Source of the DNA: Bacteroidota bacterium
Lineage (GTDB): Bacteria > Bacteroidota > Bacteroidia > Flavobacteriales > Flavobacteriaceae
NCBI GenBank assembly: GCA_022601215.1
Contig: JAHZIZ010000401.1
Coordinates: 1 to 5,596 of the forward strand
Length of the DNA stretch: 5,596 nt
Direction: 5' to 3'
The translations under genes were made by a program, and so were the position numbers. This document shows positions 1 to 5,596 of the stretch, in pieces (the stretch's first letter is position 1; each line of letters opens with the position of its first letter). The notes below the pieces were generated by a model. That model was not told the origin of the DNA, searched no databases, and saw only the letters and a program-made list of their open reading frames with translations.

Positions 1-526
1 TAATCATGCCTTTGTCTTTCAGGCGATCGCGAGCACTTTTCTTAGGAGTTTCTTCCGTTTTATCTTTCGGAGTTTCTTCAGTGGGCACTTCCTTTTCCTC
101 GACATCTTCTCCTTTTAGATCCTCTACAAATTCTTTGCCTCGATGGTACGCTTCCTCTGCTTTTTTTGCGATATTCTCTTTGGTCAATTCTTCCGAAGCT
201 ACGAAGAACATCGAGGCGATATAGGTTCCTATCAACATCCCTACGATGGCCGAGACGAAATACTGGATATAAAACATATTGAAGGGAATAATAAAGCCAA
301 CGATAATCGCCACCAGCAATAACAACACCGTAATCCAAACTAGACGCATTAAAAAAGCCTGTTCGTGTACAAACCCTTTGGTGTTGTCCTCTTTCATTTG
401 CAGTTCTTTGGAGTGCATGAGTTTGTTAAAAAAGCGATACACCTTATTGGTTTTACTTTCTCTTACATACCAAACGATTCCAAATAAAATGGAAGCGATA
501 AACACAATAATTTCTATAGTAATCAT
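1..526 (-). CDS. Small membrane protein with charged cytoplasmic tail (3' end beyond the left edge)
   Basis: An open frame starts at ATG 526-524 and stays open for 175 codons to the left edge, so the C-terminus is missing. Residues 4-21, 62-80 and 86-110 are strongly hydrophobic and look like three membrane helices. The loop at 22-61 is rich in Lys/Arg, so the positive-inside rule puts it in the cytoplasm, with the N-terminus and the short turn at 81-84 outside. From residue 111 the chain is highly charged and probably cytoplasmic. It contains two copies of TEETPK with an 8-residue period (149-154 and 157-162), followed by a basic stretch, KKSARDRLKDK. There is no signal-peptide cleavage site and no catalytic motif. 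The start overlaps the stop of the upstream gene as ATGA (523-526), indicating translational coupling; no Shine-Dalgarno is visible. I do not recognise the family. A role as membrane anchor or partner for the AAA module is inferred from context only. The frame is certain, the function unknown. Confidence 0.85.
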   Translation of the reverse strand, partial: MITIEIIVFIASILFGIVWYVRESKTNKVYRFFNKLMHSKELQMKEDNTKGFVHEQAFLMRLVWITVLLLLVAIIVGFIIPFNMFYIQYFVSAIVGMLIGTYIASMFFVASEELTKENIAKKAEEAYHRGKEFVEDLKGEDVEEKEVPTEETPKDKTEETPKKSARDRLKDKGMI

Positions 527-1773
527 AAGTTTGTGATGTTATTGTTTTGGACTATATGTGCTATGATCCAATCTTTATAAGTGTCTTTCCACGTAGGATA
601 GGTCTTGTAGAACCGTTCTTTGTCATACCAATATAAATGTAAAGGGTCTACGGGTATAATCTTAGTTAATAGTTTCCAAATAAGGGCAGACTGCTCTTCT
701 TCCAGGGATGAGTGAGGTTCAAGCAATGCCTTAGTGTATTGAATATCGACTACATCCTCCATTTTGAGATCACGCTCTACAATCTTTCGTTGATTATAAA
801 GTTCCACACTCATTAATCTTTTACGTGTTTCTGTATCGAGGTCATTTAGATATTTTTTGAAGAGAAAAGGACTGTCTAGTACTTCTGGAAGTGGATGATC
901 CACCTTTTCCAGATACTCAACAAACAAGTGCCTTTTTATCCGTTCATATCGTTTGGTTTTAGCGGCTTTTTTTATATCGAATTCCGTGATGCGATGATTC
1001 ACCAGGGTGGCCATTAATTCATTGTGACTGGTGTGAAATAACGAGACTTCATGCGTAGTGTTTTTAATAGCCTTGTTGAATAGTTGTAAATCTTCAAAGA
1101 CGATAATGTCGGTAACGAAATCGCGCAGAACAAAGATGCCCCCAAATGCTTTAGTGTAAAAAGAATCGATCTCTAAGGTGATGGGTTCCAGCTGTAATTT
1201 CCTCGTTCGTAAGTCACCGTGTTGTTTGGCGGACGCTAACAGCTTATCATGTAGTTTGCGATCTATAAAGTTATTCCCTGTTTCAAATTCCGTTACAAGG
1301 GCTAACTGTTCCTTTTGTTTTTCTTGAAGTTGATTGAGTAACCGAAAACTCACGGATAATTTTTTGTAGCGCAATAAATCGAAGGGTTCATAATAGGAGT
1401 CAATATCTTGATCAAGATGTATGCAGATCCCAGAATCCTTAGTGATGTCTCTAATTTCTTTGTCATAGGCCGCAAAAATGGAGGTCATAATGTCCCTGTC
1501 GAAACTGTGAAAAGGCATGTGAACAGCTTTTCCTTTTTGCTGTGGACTTACAATAATGGCGTTACTATTGGCTTCACCAATGTTTAGGTAATAATGATCT
1601 CCTTTCTCTTCGGCAACTTCGGGACTCCAGCCCATTCCATCTATTGAAAAACTGCCTAGTTGAGTAGGTGATACCCCAAGCATCGCTAAACACCCATTAT
1701 AGCGTTTTGCTAATGCTCCTGAAACCTTAACTAAGGCTCCACCATACAATCCTGCTGCTTTTAGTTTTTCCAA
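523..1773 (-). CDS. Conserved hypothetical protein downstream of the AAA ATPase (possibly DUF6638 family)
   Basis: This encodes about 416 residues with no signal peptide or membrane helix, so it is probably cytoplasmic. I chose TTG at 1773-1771: AAGGAG lies 6 bases upstream, it sits one base after the stop of the ATPase gene, and the protein then begins MEKLKAAGLYGG. An in-frame TTG at 1791 would add six residues and overlap the ATPase gene by 17 bases, but has no ribosome binding site. The N-terminal 140 residues look mixed alpha/beta, with beta-like segments around YLNIGEA (62-68) and NAIIVSP (71-77) and a conserved-looking stretch GICIHLDQDIDSYYEPFD (115-132). Residues 140-340 are largely helical and charged. 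The C-terminus is aromatic (HLYWYDKERFYKTYP, about 379-393). I see no nucleotide-binding, nuclease, protease or metal motif. I recall a DUF6638 family of similar size and position in Bacteroidota, but this is memory, not a search. Its tight link to the ATPase suggests an adaptor or partner, which is inference. The gene ends in TGA, overlapping the next start. Confidence 0.85.
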   Translation of the reverse strand: MEKLKAAGLYGGALVKVSGALAKRYNGCLAMLGVSPTQLGSFSIDGMGWSPEVAEEKGDHYYLNIGEANSNAIIVSPQQKGKAVHMPFHSFDRDIMTSIFAAYDKEIRDITKDSGICIHLDQDIDSYYEPFDLLRYKKLSVSFRLLNQLQEKQKEQLALVTEFETGNNFIDRKLHDKLLASAKQHGDLRTRKLQLEPITLEIDSFYTKAFGGIFVLRDFVTDIIVFEDLQLFNKAIKNTTHEVSLFHTSHNELMATLVNHRITEFDIKKAAKTKRYERIKRHLFVEYLEKVDHPLPEVLDSPFLFKKYLNDLDTETRKRLMSVELYNQRKIVERDLKMEDVVDIQYTKALLEPHSSLEEEQSALIWKLLTKIIPVDPLHLYWYDKERFYKTYPTWKDTYKDWIIAHIVQNNNITNL

Positions 1774-1774
1774 T

Positions 1775-3736
1775 TTATTCTCCTTGTTCAAATTGTTTTC
1801 TCGCTTCCAACTGAATATTCATATCATTTATTCGCTGATCTACTTTGCGCTTAAAGTCGGTATCGGCAATAGTTGCTACATTATCGAGGTAGCGAACGAC
1901 TTCTTGTCTTCTAATATCTGAGAACCTTAAACCTTTCATATTACTCTTCATCAATTCTTGTAGCATTCCAAATTTAGTAGTGTAGTCCTTTTTGAAATAT
2001 TCCTCCGGATTATTAAACCATTCTTCAGGTAAATCAAAATCCGTTAAACGCAGTGATACGGCACTCTGTATGTTTCTTATGTCTCTAGATGAGAAGAACG
2101 GAAACGCTTTTTGAATGTTTTGGTAGAGCTCCGCGTAGAATAAATGTTGATCCGTACCAAACTTTGCTTCTGCTTGATCGTATATGGCTAACACGCGCTC
2201 TTCAGTTGGCCTTTCTGCTTGTTGTAAAATCTCTCCAAGGTTTTTTGCCAATCCCTGTTCGCTAAGGTATTTGTAGTCTTTTGGGTCTTTCATGTTTACA
2301 AAATCGGGCATGGTGTCGTTCAGTTTGTTCCACCATAAAAAATCCTGATCTACAAAATCTGGTATCGTTCTAGCGCCATCTATTTTAAAGCGCCCTTGGA
2401 CTCTCGATATGACCGCTTTGTCCAGCATCTCAGGTAGGTTGGTGAACAGCCCTATGGAGCTGTTACCGTAGTTTACGGCATAAGCACCTTCCGTATATCT
2501 TAAAAACACACCAATTACTTCCTTCACTCCAGCCGAAACTCCTTGAGCGGTACGTTCTTGTAAGTTGTTTTCGGCGTCATCAATAGGCGCGAAAATAAGT
2601 TTGCTAGGATCCTGCAACGGCTTCATCCATTGTACCATTTTTTCGGCACTTCCCCCTTGAAAGGTCGAAATTAACGTATCGGGCATAGGGTGAAAAAGAA
2701 ATGGGATGTCTAGATTATCACAATGTTCTTTAAGTCGAGTAGCGATAGCAGCAATCAACATGCTTTTCCCAGTTCCTGGAATTCCATAACCCATAAAAAC
2801 GGGCATAAAACCTCCCAATTCTTGAAAGGGATTCATTTTAGTGGTAAAGTCGTAACTCATTAGGCGCTCTGTGAGGCGACGTGCAAAGTGTTTTGCATCC
2901 CTATTCCCTACAATTTGTTCAAATTGAATTTTATTGAATTCAACGCTAACGGCAGAACCTTCAAACACATTCTCCCAACCAGAAACAGCAAACTCACTGT
3001 TTTCTAGTTTAAAGGTGCGATCTGTAATGCTGTCTGTATATTCTAAGGAGCCAAGGCGTAGCTGAATTTCGGCAATGATGGCTTCAAAATAGACCACCGT
3101 TAGATCTATTACGTCCTTGTCTTTGGTGATTATTTCTGGGTGATTTAAATACTTGTCATAGTAATAAAGTAAACAGGCAATTCCTTTAATTGGTGATAAT
3201 AATGAGACTTCTGGAATGCCAGCAAATTTGTTTTTTAAAACACTTAAATCGTCAGAGGCTTTGGGCTTTAAATCGAATAATATTCTGCATGCCATCCCAA
3301 AAATCATAAAGGCAGTAGCCGTGTGCTGTTTAGAATCGAATTCACGCCTTAGTGAGCCATCTAGAGATGATTTGCGTTCGTTGAGACTAGAAAGCCCCGA
3401 GGCATCATAATAACTATCTTTTAACCAAATTCCGAGCGTAATTCCTTCCTGGAGTGCATAAAGGGCTTCGTTAAGATGTAGTGGTATCGCAACGGAGTCA
3501 GGAAGAAGTCTCTTTTTGAGAGCTAGGACACTTTTAGAAACCGAAGTTACCGCTGTGGTTTTGTTCCCATTTGCCTTTGATAAGTATAGCAGGATAGATT
3601 CGTCTTTACCATTTTTATCTCGGTTCTTAGCTTTCATGCCTTGATCCCATTGCACTCCTTTAAGGTAGGAGCTTGCTTCGTCACGCAGCGTGGCTAGTTC
3701 AGATTTTTTTATTGGAAATGTGGTGTTGTGCTCCAT
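1775..3736 (-). CDS. AAA-family ATPase (AAA+ protein-remodelling motor)
   Basis: This 653-residue protein has one AAA module in the middle. Visible motifs are Walker A GYGIPGTGKS (316-325, catalytic Lys324), an FQGG pore-loop-like motif (359-362) at the place where AAA unfoldases carry YVGES, Walker B LIFAPIDDAEN (380-390, Asp386/Asp387), sensor-1 region LFTNLPEMLDKAVISRVQGRF (430-450, Asn433) and candidate arginine fingers Arg445 and Arg449. The TN-P-E-LD-A--SR-GRF pattern is typical of the classical AAA clade, whose hexamers use ATP to unfold, thread or disassemble proteins. The walker B second acid is Asp rather than the usual Glu. Residues 1-300 are a long, mostly helical N-terminal region and 460-653 a helical C-terminal region; I recognise no domain in either. 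No protease motif or membrane helix is present, so it is not an FtsH-type protease and is probably cytoplasmic. ATG 3736 follows the preceding stop by one base, and TAA at 1777-1775 precedes the next start by one base. Substrate and pathway are unknown. Confidence 0.95.
   Translation of the reverse strand: MEHNTTFPIKKSELATLRDEASSYLKGVQWDQGMKAKNRDKNGKDESILLYLSKANGNKTTAVTSVSKSVLALKKRLLPDSVAIPLHLNEALYALQEGITLGIWLKDSYYDASGLSSLNERKSSLDGSLRREFDSKQHTATAFMIFGMACRILFDLKPKASDDLSVLKNKFAGIPEVSLLSPIKGIACLLYYYDKYLNHPEIITKDKDVIDLTVVYFEAIIAEIQLRLGSLEYTDSITDRTFKLENSEFAVSGWENVFEGSAVSVEFNKIQFEQIVGNRDAKHFARRLTERLMSYDFTTKMNPFQELGGFMPVFMGYGIPGTGKSMLIAAIATRLKEHCDNLDIPFLFHPMPDTLISTFQGGSAEKMVQWMKPLQDPSKLIFAPIDDAENNLQERTAQGVSAGVKEVIGVFLRYTEGAYAVNYGNSSIGLFTNLPEMLDKAVISRVQGRFKIDGARTIPDFVDQDFLWWNKLNDTMPDFVNMKDPKDYKYLSEQGLAKNLGEILQQAERPTEERVLAIYDQAEAKFGTDQHLFYAELYQNIQKAFPFFSSRDIRNIQSAVSLRLTDFDLPEEWFNNPEEYFKKDYTTKFGMLQELMKSNMKGLRFSDIRRQEVVRYLDNVATIADTDFKRKVDQRINDMNIQLEARKQFEQGE
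1780..1785 (-). promoter_or_regulatory. Shine-Dalgarno AAGGAG deciding the TTG start at 1773
   Basis: The minus strand reads AAGGAG followed by six bases (AATAAA) and TTG at 1773-1771. It lies inside the last codons of the ATPase gene (CAA GGA GAA TAA), so ribosomes ending on that gene would be placed for re-initiation. It is the only strong purine-rich ribosome binding site before a start in the window, and it supports the shorter form of the downstream protein. Confidence 0.6.
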
Positions 3737-3737
3737 A

Positions 3738-4790
3738 CTATAATGTTAATTCTGGTATCTCTATGGGTTCTTTGGTTAAGGTATTTATGCTTTCTGGGAT
3801 TTTATCATACAAGAGTTGTATCACACGGTGCGTAGTAAAAACATAACGTTCTTGTTTTTTAGCTTCCCATACTTGAAATTCTTGTTTGCTGAAAAAATTA
3901 CCTTCTGTGAAGTTTCCAGTGGACACAATCTCATCAATCTTAAGCTTAATGGCGTGAGCCGAAAGCTTTAAATTTTTATTTATGATTCCTTCTAAAATGA
4001 TGTGGGTCATTTCTAATTCATCCTTGGCAAATACATTATGCAATGGCCCTACATCTAATTTTCTCAACTTCTTAGGTAAGATTTTTGGTAGTTTCTTGTC
4101 AATGGCATAGGCCATCATATCCAAATTCACATTCCTATCGGCTGTTTTTTCTAGGACTTCATAAATCTTTTCGGTGTATTCTTCAATGTCAGTTTTATGT
4201 AGGTCAAAATACATAAAGCAGATAAATGGTCTGTTGTGAGTTACATCATAAAAGGCCCAGCTAATTAAGTAAGGAGCTTCAGGATTGTTTTCAATTTTCA
4301 CAATCTTTCCTTGAATAAATCGTCTAAAAATATAATTCTTCTCTACTGAAGTGTAATACACTATGGAAGCTGCCTGTTCTAGTTTTCGTTTAGAAATTGG
4401 CTCTTTGTATTTTAGTAAACTTTCCAGAAACTCGGTTTTCAATTTAGAAGGATCAGGTAACCGATCCATATGTTCTTGTTTTAATGCAAGATCATTGATT
4501 AGATACCGAAATTCTAAATAATTCGGAAAGCCAGATTCGGTTAAATCAACTTTCATTTTTTCCTCATCATCGTATAAGTATTTTACTCTAAATGCTTCTA
4601 ACGAGTATAGTAGTAATTCGCCATACTGTTTAAAGAAAGAGATCTCTAATGGATTACATAATTCGTGGGTTGTCATTCCATTAATCAACTCTCTAAAAGC
4701 GTGTTGCACGATTTTAAAATAGGCAGAATACTGTTCTTTGTTTTCAAGAACCGCGCTATCTAATGGTGTTACTATTTGGTTGATGGGCAT
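3738..4790 (-). CDS. Hypothetical protein, 350 aa, first gene of the tight AAA cluster
   Basis: A 350-residue soluble protein that I do not recognise, with no signal peptide or membrane helix. Residues 1-160 look mostly helical (for example FKQYGELLLYSLEAFRVKYL, 53-72). Residues 161-200 look beta-rich (GKIVKIENN, PYLISWAFYDV, PFICFMYFDL), resembling a small sheet. Residues 201-290 are helical again, with a basic patch KKLPKILPKKLRK (232-244) that could bind nucleic acid, acidic protein or lipid. The last 60 residues include an aromatic stretch around FQVWEAKKQERYVFTTHR (305-322). No Walker, nuclease, protease or kinase motif is seen. ATG 4790 is the first start after the upstream spacer. The region before it is A/T-rich without a Shine-Dalgarno, as is common in Bacteroidota. 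The stop TAG (3740-3738) is one base before the ATPase start, so the two proteins are probably made together and may interact; that is inference. Confidence 0.88.
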   Translation of the reverse strand: MPINQIVTPLDSAVLENKEQYSAYFKIVQHAFRELINGMTTHELCNPLEISFFKQYGELLLYSLEAFRVKYLYDDEEKMKVDLTESGFPNYLEFRYLINDLALKQEHMDRLPDPSKLKTEFLESLLKYKEPISKRKLEQAASIVYYTSVEKNYIFRRFIQGKIVKIENNPEAPYLISWAFYDVTHNRPFICFMYFDLHKTDIEEYTEKIYEVLEKTADRNVNLDMMAYAIDKKLPKILPKKLRKLDVGPLHNVFAKDELEMTHIILEGIINKNLKLSAHAIKLKIDEIVSTGNFTEGNFFSKQEFQVWEAKKQERYVFTTHRVIQLLYDKIPESINTLTKEPIEIPELTL

Positions 4791-4892
4791 AGATAATTGA
4801 CTTTCGTAATGGGGAAACCCCTTCGGTTTCGCTTTCAGCGAACCACCTTCCCCTGGAGAAGGGAAGGAGTTAGCATTTTTTTGTAAGTTGTC
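4791..4892 (-). other. Intergenic spacer, no promoter or terminator recognised
   Basis: This is the only real intergenic gap in the window, about 100 bases. Apart from the triple-hairpin element it holds an A-tract (minus strand, 4882-4876) and a 5-base inverted repeat GTAAG/CTTAC (4883-4896) that overlaps the TAA stop of the coiled-coil gene. On the transcribed strand this small hairpin is followed by A residues, not U, so it should not terminate. I see no match to the Bacteroidota -7 consensus TAnnTTTG ahead of the start at 4790. Read-through from the upstream gene is therefore the simplest reading. Confidence 0.5.
4811..4867. repeat. Triple-hairpin intergenic repeat-like element
   Basis: Three inverted repeats stand side by side in the spacer between the coiled-coil gene and the 350-residue gene. 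The first is GGGG-AAA-CCCC at 4811-4821. The second has arms GGTTTCGCT and AGCGAACC at 4825-4844, pairing eight bases with one bulged T around a 3-base loop. The third has perfect 7-base arms CCTTCCC and GGGAAGG at 4846-4852 and 4861-4867 around an 8-base loop. The element is more G/C-rich than the DNA around it. Its make-up resembles the dispersed CTCCTTCCCTTCTCC-type intergenic repeats known to me from Bacteroidota genomes, but copy number cannot be judged from one window. In the transcript it has no U-tract after any hairpin, so it is not a standard Rho-independent terminator. It could stabilise mRNA ends or lower downstream expression. Confidence 0.6.
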
Positions 4893-5596
4893 TTACCCTA
4901 ACAAATCGTCATCTCCACTCGGCTCTGGATTGTTAGGTGTTTCTGAAGGCTCTCCGCTAGGAGCACTAGCATCATTGGCGTAGTACTCTTCAAAAATTTC
5001 CTTCATATCAATGCCATAACGATTGGCAAAATCCTTTTGAATCTCACCATCCTTTTCACGGATTTCTTGTAAGGCTTCGGCATAACTGCTATACACACCC
5101 TGCATGACTTTTTCGTGAACAGGAATGTTGTCCATCATTTCTTGACGTGCTCTTGCGCTAGCCGAGTGCATGGAAGCTAGTGTTTGTCCAATGTGTTCAT
5201 CAGTTTTAACACCTAAATGCTCTAAGATAGCAGCAAATTCCTGATCAGTTCGTGCTTTTAAAGCAACTACGTATCCGTCATAGTATTTAAGACGTTCATC
5301 GGTATCACTTTTTAGTTTGGCGCGATGTGTTTGTAAATTACTTCTTAATGAAGTAAGCACTTTGATGGTCAAATTGTGTTTATGTACAAAACTGTCTTTA
5401 CTGGCAGCAAGTGTCGTATAGGCATTTTTAAGCCCTTCCAGTTCTTCTACTTTTTGTTCAATTTGTGTGATTTTGCCAATGGCTTCACTATACTCGGTCG
5501 ATTGTTTATCACTAATCTCTTCTAAGGCAGTACGGGCCTGTTTAAGTAGTGCGTATTGCTCTTCCAATTTGTCTTTGGTTTCTTTCTTCTTTTCGA
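4893..5596 (-). CDS. Coiled-coil protein with acidic Pro/Ser-rich tail (5' end beyond the right edge)
   Basis: The frame is open to the right edge, giving 233 visible codons before TAA at 4895-4893. A TTG at 5567 could be read as a start, but the frame continues upstream through Lys/Glu-rich codons (EKKKETKDK) of the same coiled-coil character, so it is more likely an internal Leu of a 5'-truncated gene. Numbering visible residues from the edge, about 1-55 and 65-115 are Glu/Lys/Leu-rich with heptad-like spacing and predict long coiled coils. Residues 120-205 remain helical (AAILEHLGV, ASMHSASARARQEMM, SYAEALQEIREKDGEI). The last 25 residues switch to a disordered Ser/Pro/Glu/Asn tail ending DDDLLG. 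There is no signal peptide, membrane helix or enzyme motif in the visible part. I recall similar Bacteroidota proteins carrying the uninformative label 'microtubule-binding protein', which would reflect coiled-coil similarity only. It could be a scaffold, or a substrate of the downstream ATPase. That is inference. Confidence 0.85.
   Translation of the reverse strand, partial: EKKKETKDKLEEQYALLKQARTALEEISDKQSTEYSEAIGKITQIEQKVEELEGLKNAYTTLAASKDSFVHKHNLTIKVLTSLRSNLQTHRAKLKSDTDERLKYYDGYVVALKARTDQEFAAILEHLGVKTDEHIGQTLASMHSASARARQEMMDNIPVHEKVMQGVYSSYAEALQEIREKDGEIQKDFANRYGIDMKEIFEEYYANDASAPSGEPSETPNNPEPSGDDDLLG

Noticed and set aside
23..30. GCGATCGC octamer, identical to the cyanobacterial HIP1 repeat
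   Set aside because: There is a single copy in the window, inside codons for the Arg-Asp-Arg stretch. HIP1 is meaningful only when strongly over-represented, and nothing else suggests a cyanobacterium.
6..224. Plus-strand open frame of 72 codons, rich in Ser/Phe
   Set aside because: It is antisense to the left-edge membrane protein gene, whose frame is open through the region and gives clear membrane helices. The Ser/Phe-rich translation is typical of the reverse of a charged coding strand.
78..338. Minus-strand open frame of 86 codons
   Set aside because: It overlaps the membrane protein gene in another frame, and its Arg/Tyr-rich composition looks like an out-of-frame shadow.
279..536. 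Plus-strand open frame of 85 codons
   Set aside because: It is antisense to the 5' half of the membrane protein gene and has no ribosome binding site or recognisable domain.
3216..3410. Plus-strand open frame of 64 codons inside the ATPase gene
   Set aside because: It is fully antisense to a well-supported ATPase coding region and has no independent support.
4883..4896. 5-base inverted repeat beside a T-tract as a Rho-independent terminator
   Set aside because: In the minus-strand transcript the hairpin is followed by A residues; on the plus strand the T-tract lies before it, not after. Neither orientation fits a terminator.
5565..5567. TTG at 5567 as the true start of the coiled-coil gene
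   Set aside because: The frame continues to the right edge with the same Lys/Glu-rich coiled-coil composition and no stop, so a 5'-truncated gene with an internal Leu is more likely. More sequence to the right would settle it.

Overview
The window is a stretch of AT-rich bacterial DNA in which every credible gene lies on the minus strand, so transcription runs from high to low coordinates. Weak Shine-Dalgarno signals before most starts, the base composition, the codon choice and the look of the proteins suggest a member of the Bacteroidota, probably Flavobacteriia. No rRNA, protein synthesis or other marker gene is present to prove this.

Layout in transcription order: (1) the 3' part of a coiled-coil protein gene that enters from the right edge (5596 to 4893), ending in a Pro/Ser/Glu/Asp-rich tail; (2) a spacer of about 100 bases holding three consecutive hairpins that look like a dispersed intergenic repeat; (3) a 350-residue soluble protein of unknown function (4790 to 3738); (4) a 653-residue AAA-family ATPase with clear Walker A, Walker B, pore-loop, sensor-1 and arginine-finger regions (3736 to 1775); (5) a protein of about 416 residues, also unknown, possibly of the DUF6638 family (1773 to 523); (6) the 5' part of a small membrane protein gene that leaves through the left edge (526 to 1), with three predicted membrane helices and a charged, repeat-containing cytoplasmic tail.

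Genes 3 to 6 are packed very tightly: a 1-base gap, a 1-base gap (or a 17-base overlap if an earlier start is used) and a 4-base ATGA overlap. They are almost certainly co-transcribed and partly translationally coupled. Gene 1 probably belongs to the same unit, because the spacer has no U-tract terminator and no promoter I can recognise.

The working picture, which is inference, is a protein-remodelling module: a hexameric AAA motor with two large soluble partner proteins, a coiled-coil protein that may be substrate or scaffold, and a membrane protein that could tether the assembly to the inner membrane. Only the AAA protein has a function readable from the sequence. There is no sign of phage, transposon, CRISPR or RNA genes. 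No stretch longer than 300 bases lacks a gene.
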